Shown one piece after another: positions 1 through 5,932 of a stretch of 8,419 nucleotides of DNA. Under the pieces are notes generated by a model. That model had not been told where the DNA came from, ran no database searches, and worked only from the letters and a program-made list of their open reading frames with translations. Position 1 is the stretch's first letter, and every line of letters begins with the position of its first letter. The position numbers and the translations under genes are program-made. Source of the stretch: Nitrospinota bacterium (GTDB lineage: Bacteria > Nitrospinota > Nitrospinia > UBA9942); contig JACQEW010000368.1 in assembly GCA_016200365.1 (NCBI GenBank), forward strand, positions 1-8,419, written 5' to 3'.

Positions 1-856
1 GGTGCAAACCGAAAAAGATACAGAAAGACACAATTATACAGAGAAAAGGGAATATCGGATTTGTATCTGCCCTGTGAGACATATACACCATTTCAGCTAA
101 CATAATAGTACCATAAAGAATCGCTCCTGCTGATAGGGAAAGTAAAAAAAAGGAAAAGAGGGGAGATTTTATTTCCCCTCCGACCCAGAATCCAGCAAGG
201 AGTGGCAGACCCGCTATCGTCCCAAGTAATATAAATCTACCCAAATGAAAGGAACTGCGGACAATTGGAGCCGCAATACCTATACCCTCTACTATCTTAT
301 GTATAAATACAGCAAGCAATTGTATCACACCCCCTTCAGCAATATTTGTCTTTGTAAGATGCGAGATAAGCAGACCTTCTCCTCCCCCGTGTAAACCGAT
401 CCCTAAGGCTATTGTATAACTCAGGGAATAAATAGCCTTACTTCTTTCTCCTGCAGGGCTTTGATTCAATAAAAAGACCTTTTGGGGAAACTCTCCGGGC
501 ATTGCTGCATCCATCGGTCCTTTAATAACAGCCTTTTTAATGGCATTATAAAAAAACAATATCATCGCCCCTGTTAAAAATCCAATAGAAAATGCCGTGA
601 ACCGTAAGCCTTGAGATAAGGCATCTTCCACTCTAAAGATACTGGTGCATGTAGAGGTAAAGAGGAAGAGCATCAGTCCGAGGGCAATATAAAGAAAGAA
701 ATTAATAACCCTATCGGTAAGCCACCTGCCGATAGCAGAGAGAGAAATCCCGATATATAAGGGAAGCCAGCCTGTAAGAATAACGGATAGAGTCCCAGGC
801 TGCCATGTTTGTGAATGACCAATCACATTGAGAGCAATAAAAATAGACAAATCCAT
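1..856 (-). CDS. ZIP-like divalent metal transporter, C-terminus cut by window edge
   Basis: This reading frame is open from an ATG at 856 to the left edge, giving 285 residues with no stop, so the C-terminus lies outside the window. The protein is strongly hydrophobic with about seven membrane-spanning stretches. Two of them carry spaced His/Glu pairs: HGGGEG (His156, Glu160) and HKIVEG (His186, Glu190). They match the position and spacing of the HNFPEG and HNIPEG metal-binding motifs in TM4 and TM5 of ZIP/ZupT transporters, but the usual Asn and Pro are missing, so this is a divergent member. ZIP proteins import Zn, Fe, Mn or similar ions through the inner membrane. The start lies three bases after the cooS stop, in the same frame (stop, one codon, ATG), which implies an operon and translational coupling; I see no clear Shine-Dalgarno. 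The inference is that it supplies a metal, perhaps nickel or iron, to the CODH. The substrate cannot be read from the sequence. Confidence 0.72.
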   Translation of the reverse strand, partial: MDLSIFIALNVIGHSQTWQPGTLSVILTGWLPLYIGISLSAIGRWLTDRVINFFLYIALGLMLFLFTSTCTSIFRVEDALSQGLRFTAFSIGFLTGAMILFFYNAIKKAVIKGPMDAAMPGEFPQKVFLLNQSPAGERSKAIYSLSYTIALGIGLHGGGEGLLISHLTKTNIAEGGVIQLLAVFIHKIVEGIGIAAPIVRSSFHLGRFILLGTIAGLPLLAGFWVGGEIKSPLFSFFLLSLSAGAILYGTIMLAEMVYMSHRADTNPIFPFLCIIVSFCIFFGLH

Positions 857-859
857 TTG

Positions 860-2881
860 CTAATTTACCGGCAGGTTTAATTTCTTACGCCTCTCTGTAA
901 TGATGTCCAACAACTGACTCGCCGCTATTTTTGGGTCAGGCTCTACAATAAAACACCCACCTGTTAAATCCTTCATATCCGCAGTCAGCAGCTTTGCTAC
1001 CATCGGACTCCCTAAGACAGGCGGAACAACTGCAACATGAACGGGGAACCCCAGTGCAACAGCACCGCTGCCTATGGATACTGCCTTTTCAGTAACAGCC
1101 TCAGCAGCAGAAACGACAACCGGCAGGTCTTTAATCAGGACATTGAGTGCAGCAGCCAGTGCAGAGGCTATGTTTACTGCCCTTGAGTTGTCAACACATG
1201 AGCCTATATGCCAGACAGGGGGGAGGGGTTGACCCAGCCCTGCTACATCTCCGAGAACTGAGAGCAGTTTTTTAAGCTTCTCTCCTGCATACTGATTGGT
1301 AGCTGCAGTATCCAGCAGTCCTCCCCTTCCGCAGGCTCCGGCTGCACAGCCGCTTCCGAGAATCAGCACATTATTCTTCAGCAATTCCTTAACAAGCACA
1401 TGGTAAGTCTCCTCTGTGGCGAGCTTAGGACTGGTGCATCCTGCTACAAGGCATACACCATAAATATTTCCGTTGACAACATTATCTATAAGAGGCTTAA
1501 GAGGATTCTCCTTATCTATTTTTGACAGGACTCCTATGCACGCCTCTGCGCTGAATCCGGCAATGGCATTCATCGGTGAAAAGGGAGGGAGGTGATTCTT
1601 ATTAGGTCTCTTTGCAAAGTTATTGATGGACAAATCAAGCACCTGTTTTGCCCACTCATCAGCCTTTTCAGGGTCAAAGGCAAGGTGGTCAGCCATAGAA
1701 ACCCTTGCATCCTTCATTGTGGTGATTATCTTTGTATGGAACTGCTCTGCCATGGCATGGGTGCTGGGGTATGAGCATTGGACATCCATCAGAAAGGCAT
1801 CCACAACCCCTGTGGCAATCAGCAGGTCTTCCTGAAGATTATTTCCTGCCAGAGGAATCTTATGCCTCTGAAGAACCTCTGCACCTGTGCAGCAGATACC
1901 TACGATGTTAATCCCCTTTGCACCAATCAGTTTCGCCTTATCTCTGAACTCTGCTGAATCAGCCCACTGGATTACCTTTTCACACAGGGTTGGGATATGT
2001 CCGTGCACGGCAATATTCACCATTTTCTCATCTAAGACATTCATCCCAATCTTTGTCGGAGCCGGCGCTGGAGTTCCAAGAAGTATATCGTGGATTTCAG
2101 TGGTCATGAGCAGTGCCATTAAATCTGCAATGCCTACTTTCAAAGACTGCATGACGAAATAATAAGGGTCGGACATCATTCCGATGACTGCCTGATGGTC
2201 TGCATCCGCCACATCCTCAAAGCTGGAGGTGGGCATAATATTTAACTCCTTTAATCGGCTTAAAACCTTTGGCGGAAGATAGGCATTTGCAAAGGTCATC
2301 CCTCCTTTATTGGAGACGCCGTCAGGCTTTCCCATAATATCCGACAGAGCAGTAAGGGCTATCTTTTCCGCAAGCTGCTCATCAGTCTGATTTCCATTAA
2401 ACCCGAGTTTTTTAGCAACGGCTTTCAGTTTGGCAGTATCTTTTATCTGATAGGTTGTCTGCCCGCGGGCTGTTTTTAATAGTGTTTCTGCAACCTCTTT
2501 GCAGGTAGTTGAATGTGCGGCACAGCCGCGTCCATGATAGACCAGCCAGTTTCTCGCTACAATGGTATCTGCAGTAGCCCCGCAGGTCCCCCGTGTCTGC
2601 ATCGGGGCATTGATTCGCAGAGGCAGATCCACATCTTTGTGCCATATCCGGCATGGACCTATCAGGCACTGCCTGCAGCATATACCCAATGAGCCAAAAT
2701 CGCATCTGCCTGTCTTGGGGAATATCCCCATAAACTTTTCTTCATATCGCTTCTGCCTTGTGAATACTGTATCGAGCCCCAATCCCTCAACATAATCCAG
2801 CATATACTGTGTGGCAGGGTCTCCTGTCCTCTTACTCTGTCTCGACCTTTTTTCCTTTTTAAAGATATCTAATTTTGACAT
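860..2881 (-). CDS. cooS: anaerobic Ni-Fe carbon monoxide dehydrogenase catalytic subunit (CooS)
   Basis: This 673-residue protein oxidises CO with water to CO2, or does the reverse, as a cytoplasmic homodimer passing electrons to a ferredoxin. Near the N-terminus Cys60 and Cys68 fit the shared D-cluster, and Cys69, Cys72, Cys77 and Cys100 fit the B-cluster. The C-cluster ligands are all present: the VHGH motif (His293/295), Cys331 in GICCTG, Cys369 in VQCSYP, Cys482 in AGCTS, Cys512 in SGCAAG and Cys562 in GSCVDNSR. The catalytic lysine is Lys599 in EKAVSIG. From Cys331 onward these sit 36 residues beyond the Carboxydothermus CODH-II numbering, which supports the match. Two oddities are a loop about nine residues longer than usual between Cys77 and Cys100, and loss of most of the proton-relay histidines after His123. 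Its length is slightly above the usual 630-640 residues. It lies downstream of the RcoM-like gene and just before a ZIP-like gene. No acetyl-CoA synthase, cooF or cooC gene is in view. Confidence 0.95.
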   Translation of the reverse strand: MSKLDIFKKEKRSRQSKRTGDPATQYMLDYVEGLGLDTVFTRQKRYEEKFMGIFPKTGRCDFGSLGICCRQCLIGPCRIWHKDVDLPLRINAPMQTRGTCGATADTIVARNWLVYHGRGCAAHSTTCKEVAETLLKTARGQTTYQIKDTAKLKAVAKKLGFNGNQTDEQLAEKIALTALSDIMGKPDGVSNKGGMTFANAYLPPKVLSRLKELNIMPTSSFEDVADADHQAVIGMMSDPYYFVMQSLKVGIADLMALLMTTEIHDILLGTPAPAPTKIGMNVLDEKMVNIAVHGHIPTLCEKVIQWADSAEFRDKAKLIGAKGINIVGICCTGAEVLQRHKIPLAGNNLQEDLLIATGVVDAFLMDVQCSYPSTHAMAEQFHTKIITTMKDARVSMADHLAFDPEKADEWAKQVLDLSINNFAKRPNKNHLPPFSPMNAIAGFSAEACIGVLSKIDKENPLKPLIDNVVNGNIYGVCLVAGCTSPKLATEETYHVLVKELLKNNVLILGSGCAAGACGRGGLLDTAATNQYAGEKLKKLLSVLGDVAGLGQPLPPVWHIGSCVDNSRAVNIASALAAALNVLIKDLPVVVSAAEAVTEKAVSIGSGAVALGFPVHVAVVPPVLGSPMVAKLLTADMKDLTGGCFIVEPDPKIAASQLLDIITERRKKLNLPVN

Positions 2882-2887
2882 ATAAAT

Positions 2888-2895
2888 CCCTCCTC
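2888..2895 (-). promoter_or_regulatory. strong ribosome binding site of cooS
   Basis: On the minus strand this reads GAGGAGGG, with seven bases before the ATG at 2881. It fixes the start of cooS and suggests efficient translation. Confidence 0.8.
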
Positions 2896-2901
2896 TATTA
2901 A

Positions 2902-2961
2902 ATTATAGGTGGAACAATAAAATGTATTTTTAAATGTGGCAAGAAATTTTTGACAAACGGT
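2902..2961 (-). promoter_or_regulatory. candidate cooS promoter region with LytTR-like site
   Basis: Minus-strand reading of the 93-base gap between the regulator gene and cooS. A sigma-70-like pair is visible: TTGCCA at 2937-2942 and TATTGT at 2914-2919, separated by 17 bases. A perfect TATAAT lies at 2902-2907 without a good -35, as is common at activator-dependent promoters. Upstream, ACCGTTTGT at 2953-2961 fits the general LytTR-binding consensus known from AlgR/AgrA-type regulators (W-M-M-GTT-N-R-K). TTGTCA at 2951-2956 and TTGCCA at 2937-2942 form an imperfect direct repeat 14 bases apart. The arrangement suits control by the adjacent PAS-LytTR protein, but that is inference. Confidence 0.45.
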
Positions 2962-2974
2962 AAAAGCTGATTGA

Positions 2975-3691
2975 TTAACGGCTCAAAGGAGGGGTAAGAA
3001 TCTTTTTTAGCTCGTTGAATCTCCGCCTTGCTACAGGAACAGAGGTAATATCCCCTCTATCAAAAACAATAACAGGATGCCCATTATTATCCCGTTTTAT
3101 TTTATGTATATGGTCTGTGTTGACAATAAAGCTTTTGTGAACCCTGAAAAATCTCGATCCCGTATATCTCTTCAAAACATTTTTTAATGTAAGGTGAAGA
3201 TAGTAGGAATTGTTTTCTGTAAAAACCCTGCAATAATTCCCGTCAGACTGGATGAAGTAGATGGAAGACACATCCAGGAACATAATTTCACCCTTTTTAT
3301 TATATACTGGAAATTTTTTCAGCTCTACCAGTCCTGTATGAGGGTTAATTTCAGCGCCTGTCTGCTCTGTTACATCTATAAAGGTCATGGCAAAGAGAGG
3401 GGCTGCTGAAGATTCTTTCATCTCTATTCTGGATACAGTAATAATTAAAACCTTGTTCAATACATCAATAATCATGGCAGCAGGCATATCAGAATGGTCA
3501 GCCTGGGATACCTGTAAAAGCGCCTCTATCTTGGAGTGACTTTTTCTATGGTGGTAGTGAAAAACAGTCCTTCCGAAATCTGACATTGCAGGACCTAAGA
3601 CCTGTCTGGCATAAGCATTCATGCCGATGACTCGATAATCGGGTGACATAATTACCACACCAATGTCTAAAGAAGAAATAAGATTTTGCAT
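2975..3691 (-). CDS. rcoM: RcoM-like PAS-LytTR transcriptional regulator, probable haem CO sensor
   Basis: This 238-residue, single-component regulator has an N-terminal PAS domain (about residues 4-110, ending in the typical FIDVTE) and a C-terminal LytTR DNA-binding domain (about 128-235, with IQSDGNYCRVF, RVHKSFIVN and VPVARRRF). There is no histidine kinase or receiver domain. Compared from memory with Burkholderia RcoM, YHHRKS aligns with LHPEKS, placing His47 on the haem ligand His74; AAMII aligns with VAMMI, placing Met73 on the haem ligand Met104. The Cys94 ligand used in oxidised RcoM has no counterpart, because that loop is about six residues shorter. RcoM binds CO at haem and activates cox or coo operons, and this gene lies directly upstream of cooS on the same strand. 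An in-frame stop lies seven codons before the ATG, which fixes the start within a few codons. The Shine-Dalgarno is weak. PAS-LytTR is clear; the haem-binding assignment is inference backed by the aligned ligands and the context. Confidence 0.82.
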   Translation of the reverse strand: MQNLISSLDIGVVIMSPDYRVIGMNAYARQVLGPAMSDFGRTVFHYHHRKSHSKIEALLQVSQADHSDMPAAMIIDVLNKVLIITVSRIEMKESSAAPLFAMTFIDVTEQTGAEINPHTGLVELKKFPVYNKKGEIMFLDVSSIYFIQSDGNYCRVFTENNSYYLHLTLKNVLKRYTGSRFFRVHKSFIVNTDHIHKIKRDNNGHPVIVFDRGDITSVPVARRRFNELKKILTPPLSR

Positions 3692-3728
3692 GCCCAGAAC
3701 AAAGACTTGATTTTAGACAGGATATACA

Positions 3729-3772
3729 GGATAAAACAGCCCCTGAATACAGCTATCAGGGGCTGTTAATCC
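3729..3772. repeat. strong hairpin between the divergent rcoM and ridA genes
   Basis: A perfect 12-base-pair stem (3735-3746 with 3756-3767, AACAGCCCCTGA) closes a 9-base loop. It extends outward by GGAT/ATCC at 3729-3732 and 3769-3772, with one small internal mismatch and bulge. On the plus strand a T-run begins at 3780. The left flank holds ACAGGATATACAGGAT, a short direct repeat resembling dispersed repeats of other genomes. It lies in the 5' region of both genes, so it is not an ordinary end-of-gene terminator. It could be a dispersed palindromic repeat, an attenuator or a block to antisense transcription. Confidence 0.6.
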
Positions 3773-3845
3773 TATCAAGTTTTTATAATTTCCTATACAT
3801 GAACAAAAACTTAATGAAACCACAGATTTGCTTTTATATTTTTTC

Positions 3846-3874
3846 TTGAACAATAAGTTTAATATGTGTAATAT
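3846..3874 (+). promoter_or_regulatory. candidate ridA promoter implying a leaderless mRNA
   Basis: TTGAAC at 3846-3851 and TAATAT at 3869-3874 are separated by exactly 17 bases. Transcription would begin about seven bases later, essentially at the ridA ATG (3882). That agrees with the absence of a Shine-Dalgarno sequence before this gene. Confidence 0.45.
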
Positions 3875-3881
3875 ACATACC

Positions 3882-4274
3882 ATGAAGAAGATACCTATAT
3901 CAACAGATAAAGCACCTGCTGCTATTGGACCGTATACGCAGGCAATAAGGGTGGGGAATTTTATATTTACATCGGGACAGATACCCTTAGACCCTTCTAC
4001 AAATAAGCTCATTGAAGGTGATATTACTCAGCAGACTAAAAGGGTTATGGAAAATCTTAAAGCTGTGCTTGAGGCATCGGGATCATCTCTTAAAAATGTA
4101 ATTAAGACCACCATATTTTTAACCGACCTAAAGAATTTTGAGCATGTGAATAAGATATATGGGGAATATTTTCCGGATGGCAAGCCTGCCCGCTCAACTG
4201 TCCAGGTATCGGCATTGCCAAAGGGTGCAGGGATAGAGATAGAGATGGTGGCAGTAGCAGAAGAGTCAGTCTAA
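3882..4274 (+). CDS. ridA: RidA/YjgF/Rid-family enamine/imine deaminase
   Basis: The protein has 130 residues, the normal length for RidA, a cytoplasmic homotrimer that hydrolyses reactive enamines and imines such as 2-aminoacrylate released by PLP enzymes. The family signature is intact: GPYTQA near the N-terminus (Tyr18), TSGQIPLDP, and KPARSTVQVSALP with the substrate-binding Arg104, followed by acidic residues in GIEIEMVA (Glu119/Glu121). An upstream in-frame ATG at 3828 would add a hydrophobic, unconserved 18-residue extension; I prefer the ATG at 3882 because the family starts there. There is no Shine-Dalgarno, but a promoter-like pair just upstream would make the message leaderless. 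The stop codon lies inside a repeat array that also forms the end of the convergent DUF2851 gene. No functional tie to the CO genes on its left is visible. Confidence 0.92.
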   Translation: MKKIPISTDKAPAAIGPYTQAIRVGNFIFTSGQIPLDPSTNKLIEGDITQQTKRVMENLKAVLEASGSSLKNVIKTTIFLTDLKNFEHVNKIYGEYFPDGKPARSTVQVSALPKGAGIEIEMVAVAEESV

Positions 4275-4344
4275 TAGTCTAATAGTCTAAGAGACCAAGA
4301 GTTATTTTCACTTTTAGACTCTTAGACTTTTAGACTCTTAGACT
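4268..4344. terminator. bidirectional terminator built from inverted 8-base repeats
   Basis: The left arm (4268-4293) is made of the octamer AGTCTAAT/AGTCTAAG repeated three times, with a decayed fourth copy (AGACCAAG). The right arm (4319-4344) is its reverse complement, with 24 of 26 positions paired around a 25-base loop; a further right-hand octamer lies at 4311-4318. On the plus strand CATTTTT follows. The array contains the stops of both convergent genes: ridA at 4272-4274 and DUF2851 at 4322-4324. The last residues of the DUF2851 protein (ESKSLKV) are encoded by the repeat itself. Confidence 0.75.
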
Positions 4345-5926
4345 CATTTTTCAGACTGCATCCAAAACAGCCGTCTTCGTTACTTGCACAATAATCATTA
4401 AATATCTGAATCAGTGCCTGCCCCCTTCTTGCACTATTGATAATATGCCTTTCGCCTCTTAATAGTCTCCTCTCCATAAATCTGATTATGTTGTTTGATG
4501 GTAACCTTGAAATCCCTGTATATACATTGTGAACAATTTCTTCCAATCGAGAATCTCTATTCTCTTTTGAGTAGAGGAACATTATCGGAATAAGAACATC
4601 TACTATTATAGTTAAAACCCTGTCCTGCCCTATCAGCCTCTTTTTATTGGCAAATCTCCTGCCTTTGAATGTATATCTGAATGACCAGAAGTCGTCATAT
4701 ACGGTAAAGAGGGTATCAATTTTCTTAATGAAATCCCTAACCCCCATAATCCCCCTTACTCCCCCTTTAGTAAAGGGGGAAAGAGGGGGATTAAAGGGGG
4801 GCAGGGAGGATTTTAGAAATTCAGATAGAAAAATATCTATTAAGCCTTTTTCAGTATTAGACGAGAGAAAATGACTTATGCCTGCAATTCTTCTGAATGG
4901 CAGATTGGCAGGTCTTGTCCCGTAAAAATCCCACATGATATTCTTTACAATAGGAATCTTATATTTATTCCACTCCCTGCTTATGGTTTTTATATAGTCT
5001 TTGACCTCTTGACTGTAATCCTCCCATTTTCCCCCTTTAGCAAAGGGGGGAAATGGGGGATTTTGGGGGATTAGCCCCCCTGCACCCAGCAGGAGCGACT
5101 GAATAATCATTATCCTCTTTTTATAAGAATGCCTACGAATGGCATCTTTAATAGTTTGCAGGGGTATCGCTTTGGCAAGGGACATAAATTGCAGCTTGTT
5201 CCTCCTGTATCCCAGCGATTCCATAATGCCTTCGTATAATAATTGTTCCCAGTCGCATCCATTTAATGAACTCTTAAATCTTTCAGCCTTTTCAATCACC
5301 CTGGCATCTCCAGCGATGTCTAAAAAACTGCCGATCTTTTCTGCATCGCCAGAAGAGCAATCACCGTATTCCTTTGGACTTTTGTATGGATACCCATATA
5401 TATCAATCGTATCTTCGATATGTTCAATCTCCTCTTTTAAAAATTGCGAGATCTCCAACTGGAGAACCTCCCCTTTCCCCTCCTTATGACCACCCCATTC
5501 CCCTCCTTTTGAATGAGGGGAAACAGGGGAGGTCTGAAGGAGGGGAAGAAGGGGAGGTTTCAGGTCATTCCACATAAAAACATGGATGATTACATTTTTA
5601 TATCTCTCATCCCTGTGATGCCCGTGTTTTTTCCAGTCGGATGAATAGACATGAACCTCCGCATCACCCTTGAGAACCTTTTCTCCATCGATGGATATAA
5701 CTGTCTTTTTAAAATCGGGTCCCTCTCCAAGATTCCACCAGCCGGGAGATAATACCTTTATTTTCCTTCCGTCCGTTGTAAAAATATCGTCTTTAAATAA
5801 TTGATCCAGCCATATACACCTTACCAGCCTCTCGGAAATTTTCTTCCCGTATCTATCTCCACGACTCTCCCTTACAAGAGGCATCTCTCTTTTGGCATTA
5901 AGATACTGATAAGAAAACCATCCCAT
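4322..5926 (-). CDS. DUF2851 family protein interrupted by three in-frame repeat peptides
   Basis: This 534-residue protein matches the DUF2851 pattern. It has ERLVRCIWLDQLF (33-45), GWWNLGEGPDF (62-72), GDAEVHVYSSDWKKHGHH (87-104), EGIMESLGYRRNK (232-244), RPANLPFRRIAGIS (338-351) and a C-terminal RRGQALIQIFNDYC with a GCFGC cysteine cluster (Cys513, 520, 523). The family function is not established. The GPDF...GDAEVH layout recalls PD-(D/E)XK nucleases, but that is only a suggestion. It is about 80 residues longer than I expect for the family. Most of the excess lies in three repeat-encoded Pro/Lys/Gly-rich stretches, near residues 123-153, 285-300 and 376-394, all in frame. The last residues come from the terminator repeat. 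The start at 5926 has no Shine-Dalgarno, but a promoter-like pair would place transcription start there; Met15 (5884) is an alternative. It stands alone, convergent with ridA and divergent from the helicase. Confidence 0.82.
   Translation of the reverse strand: MGWFSYQYLNAKREMPLVRESRGDRYGKKISERLVRCIWLDQLFKDDIFTTDGRKIKVLSPGWWNLGEGPDFKKTVISIDGEKVLKGDAEVHVYSSDWKKHGHHRDERYKNVIIHVFMWNDLKPPLLPLLQTSPVSPHSKGGEWGGHKEGKGEVLQLEISQFLKEEIEHIEDTIDIYGYPYKSPKEYGDCSSGDAEKIGSFLDIAGDARVIEKAERFKSSLNGCDWEQLLYEGIMESLGYRRNKLQFMSLAKAIPLQTIKDAIRRHSYKKRIMIIQSLLLGAGGLIPQNPPFPPFAKGGKWEDYSQEVKDYIKTISREWNKYKIPIVKNIMWDFYGTRPANLPFRRIAGISHFLSSNTEKGLIDIFLSEFLKSSLPPFNPPLSPFTKGGVRGIMGVRDFIKKIDTLFTVYDDFWSFRYTFKGRRFANKKRLIGQDRVLTIIVDVLIPIMFLYSKENRDSRLEEIVHNVYTGISRLPSNNIIRFMERRLLRGERHIINSARRGQALIQIFNDYCASNEDGCFGCSLKNESKSLKV
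4741..4799. repeat. in-frame palindromic repeat, copy A, inside the DUF2851 gene
   Basis: A nested palindrome centred on 4770. The core is CCCCCTTTAGTAAAGGGGG, flanked by two further C5/G5 pairs (4751-4755 with 4785-4789, and 4741-4744 with 4796-4799). In the gene's frame it encodes NPPLSPFTKGG. It shares core sequence, orientation and frame with copy B. Confidence 0.85.
5018..5062. repeat. in-frame palindromic repeat, copy B, inside the DUF2851 gene
   Basis: The core CCCCCTTTAGCAAAGGGGG (5031-5049) differs from copy A by one base. Outer arms CTCCCATTTT and GAAATGGGGG pair with a wobble or two. In the gene's frame it encodes NPPFPPFAKGG, parallel to copy A. A further G5 run, then a C6 run, lie at 5065-5080, so the inserted element may reach to about 5080. 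Confidence 0.82.
5465..5559. repeat. in-frame inverted repeat, copy C (second family), inside the DUF2851 gene
   Basis: The ends are inverted copies of about 26-28 bases: 5465-5490 (AACCTCCCCTTT...) and 5532-5559, differing by a small indel and a couple of changes. The roughly 40-base centre holds its own C/G-rich dyad. In the gene's frame it encodes the stretch beginning KPPLLPLLQTSP and ending HKEGKGEV. The sequence is related in style to, but distinct from, copies A and B. Confidence 0.78.
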
Positions 5927-5932
5927 GCCGTG

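Noticed and set aside
2412..2705. A 97-residue minus-strand frame inside cooS
   Set aside because: It overlaps the conserved N-terminal half of cooS in another frame and has no recognisable protein character.
3713..4012. A 99-residue minus-strand frame opposite the start of ridA
   Set aside because: It is antisense to ridA and runs through the hairpin region; composition and context indicate a shadow frame.
4741..5560. The spaced palindromes as a CRISPR array
   Set aside because: Only three copies of two kinds, spaced by hundreds of bases of conserved coding sequence, and no cas genes nearby.
4647..5577. Several plus-strand frames rich in Pro/Gly/Lys opposite DUF2851
   Set aside because: They are mirror readings of the palindromic repeats and have no family motifs; the minus-strand frame holds all DUF2851 motifs.
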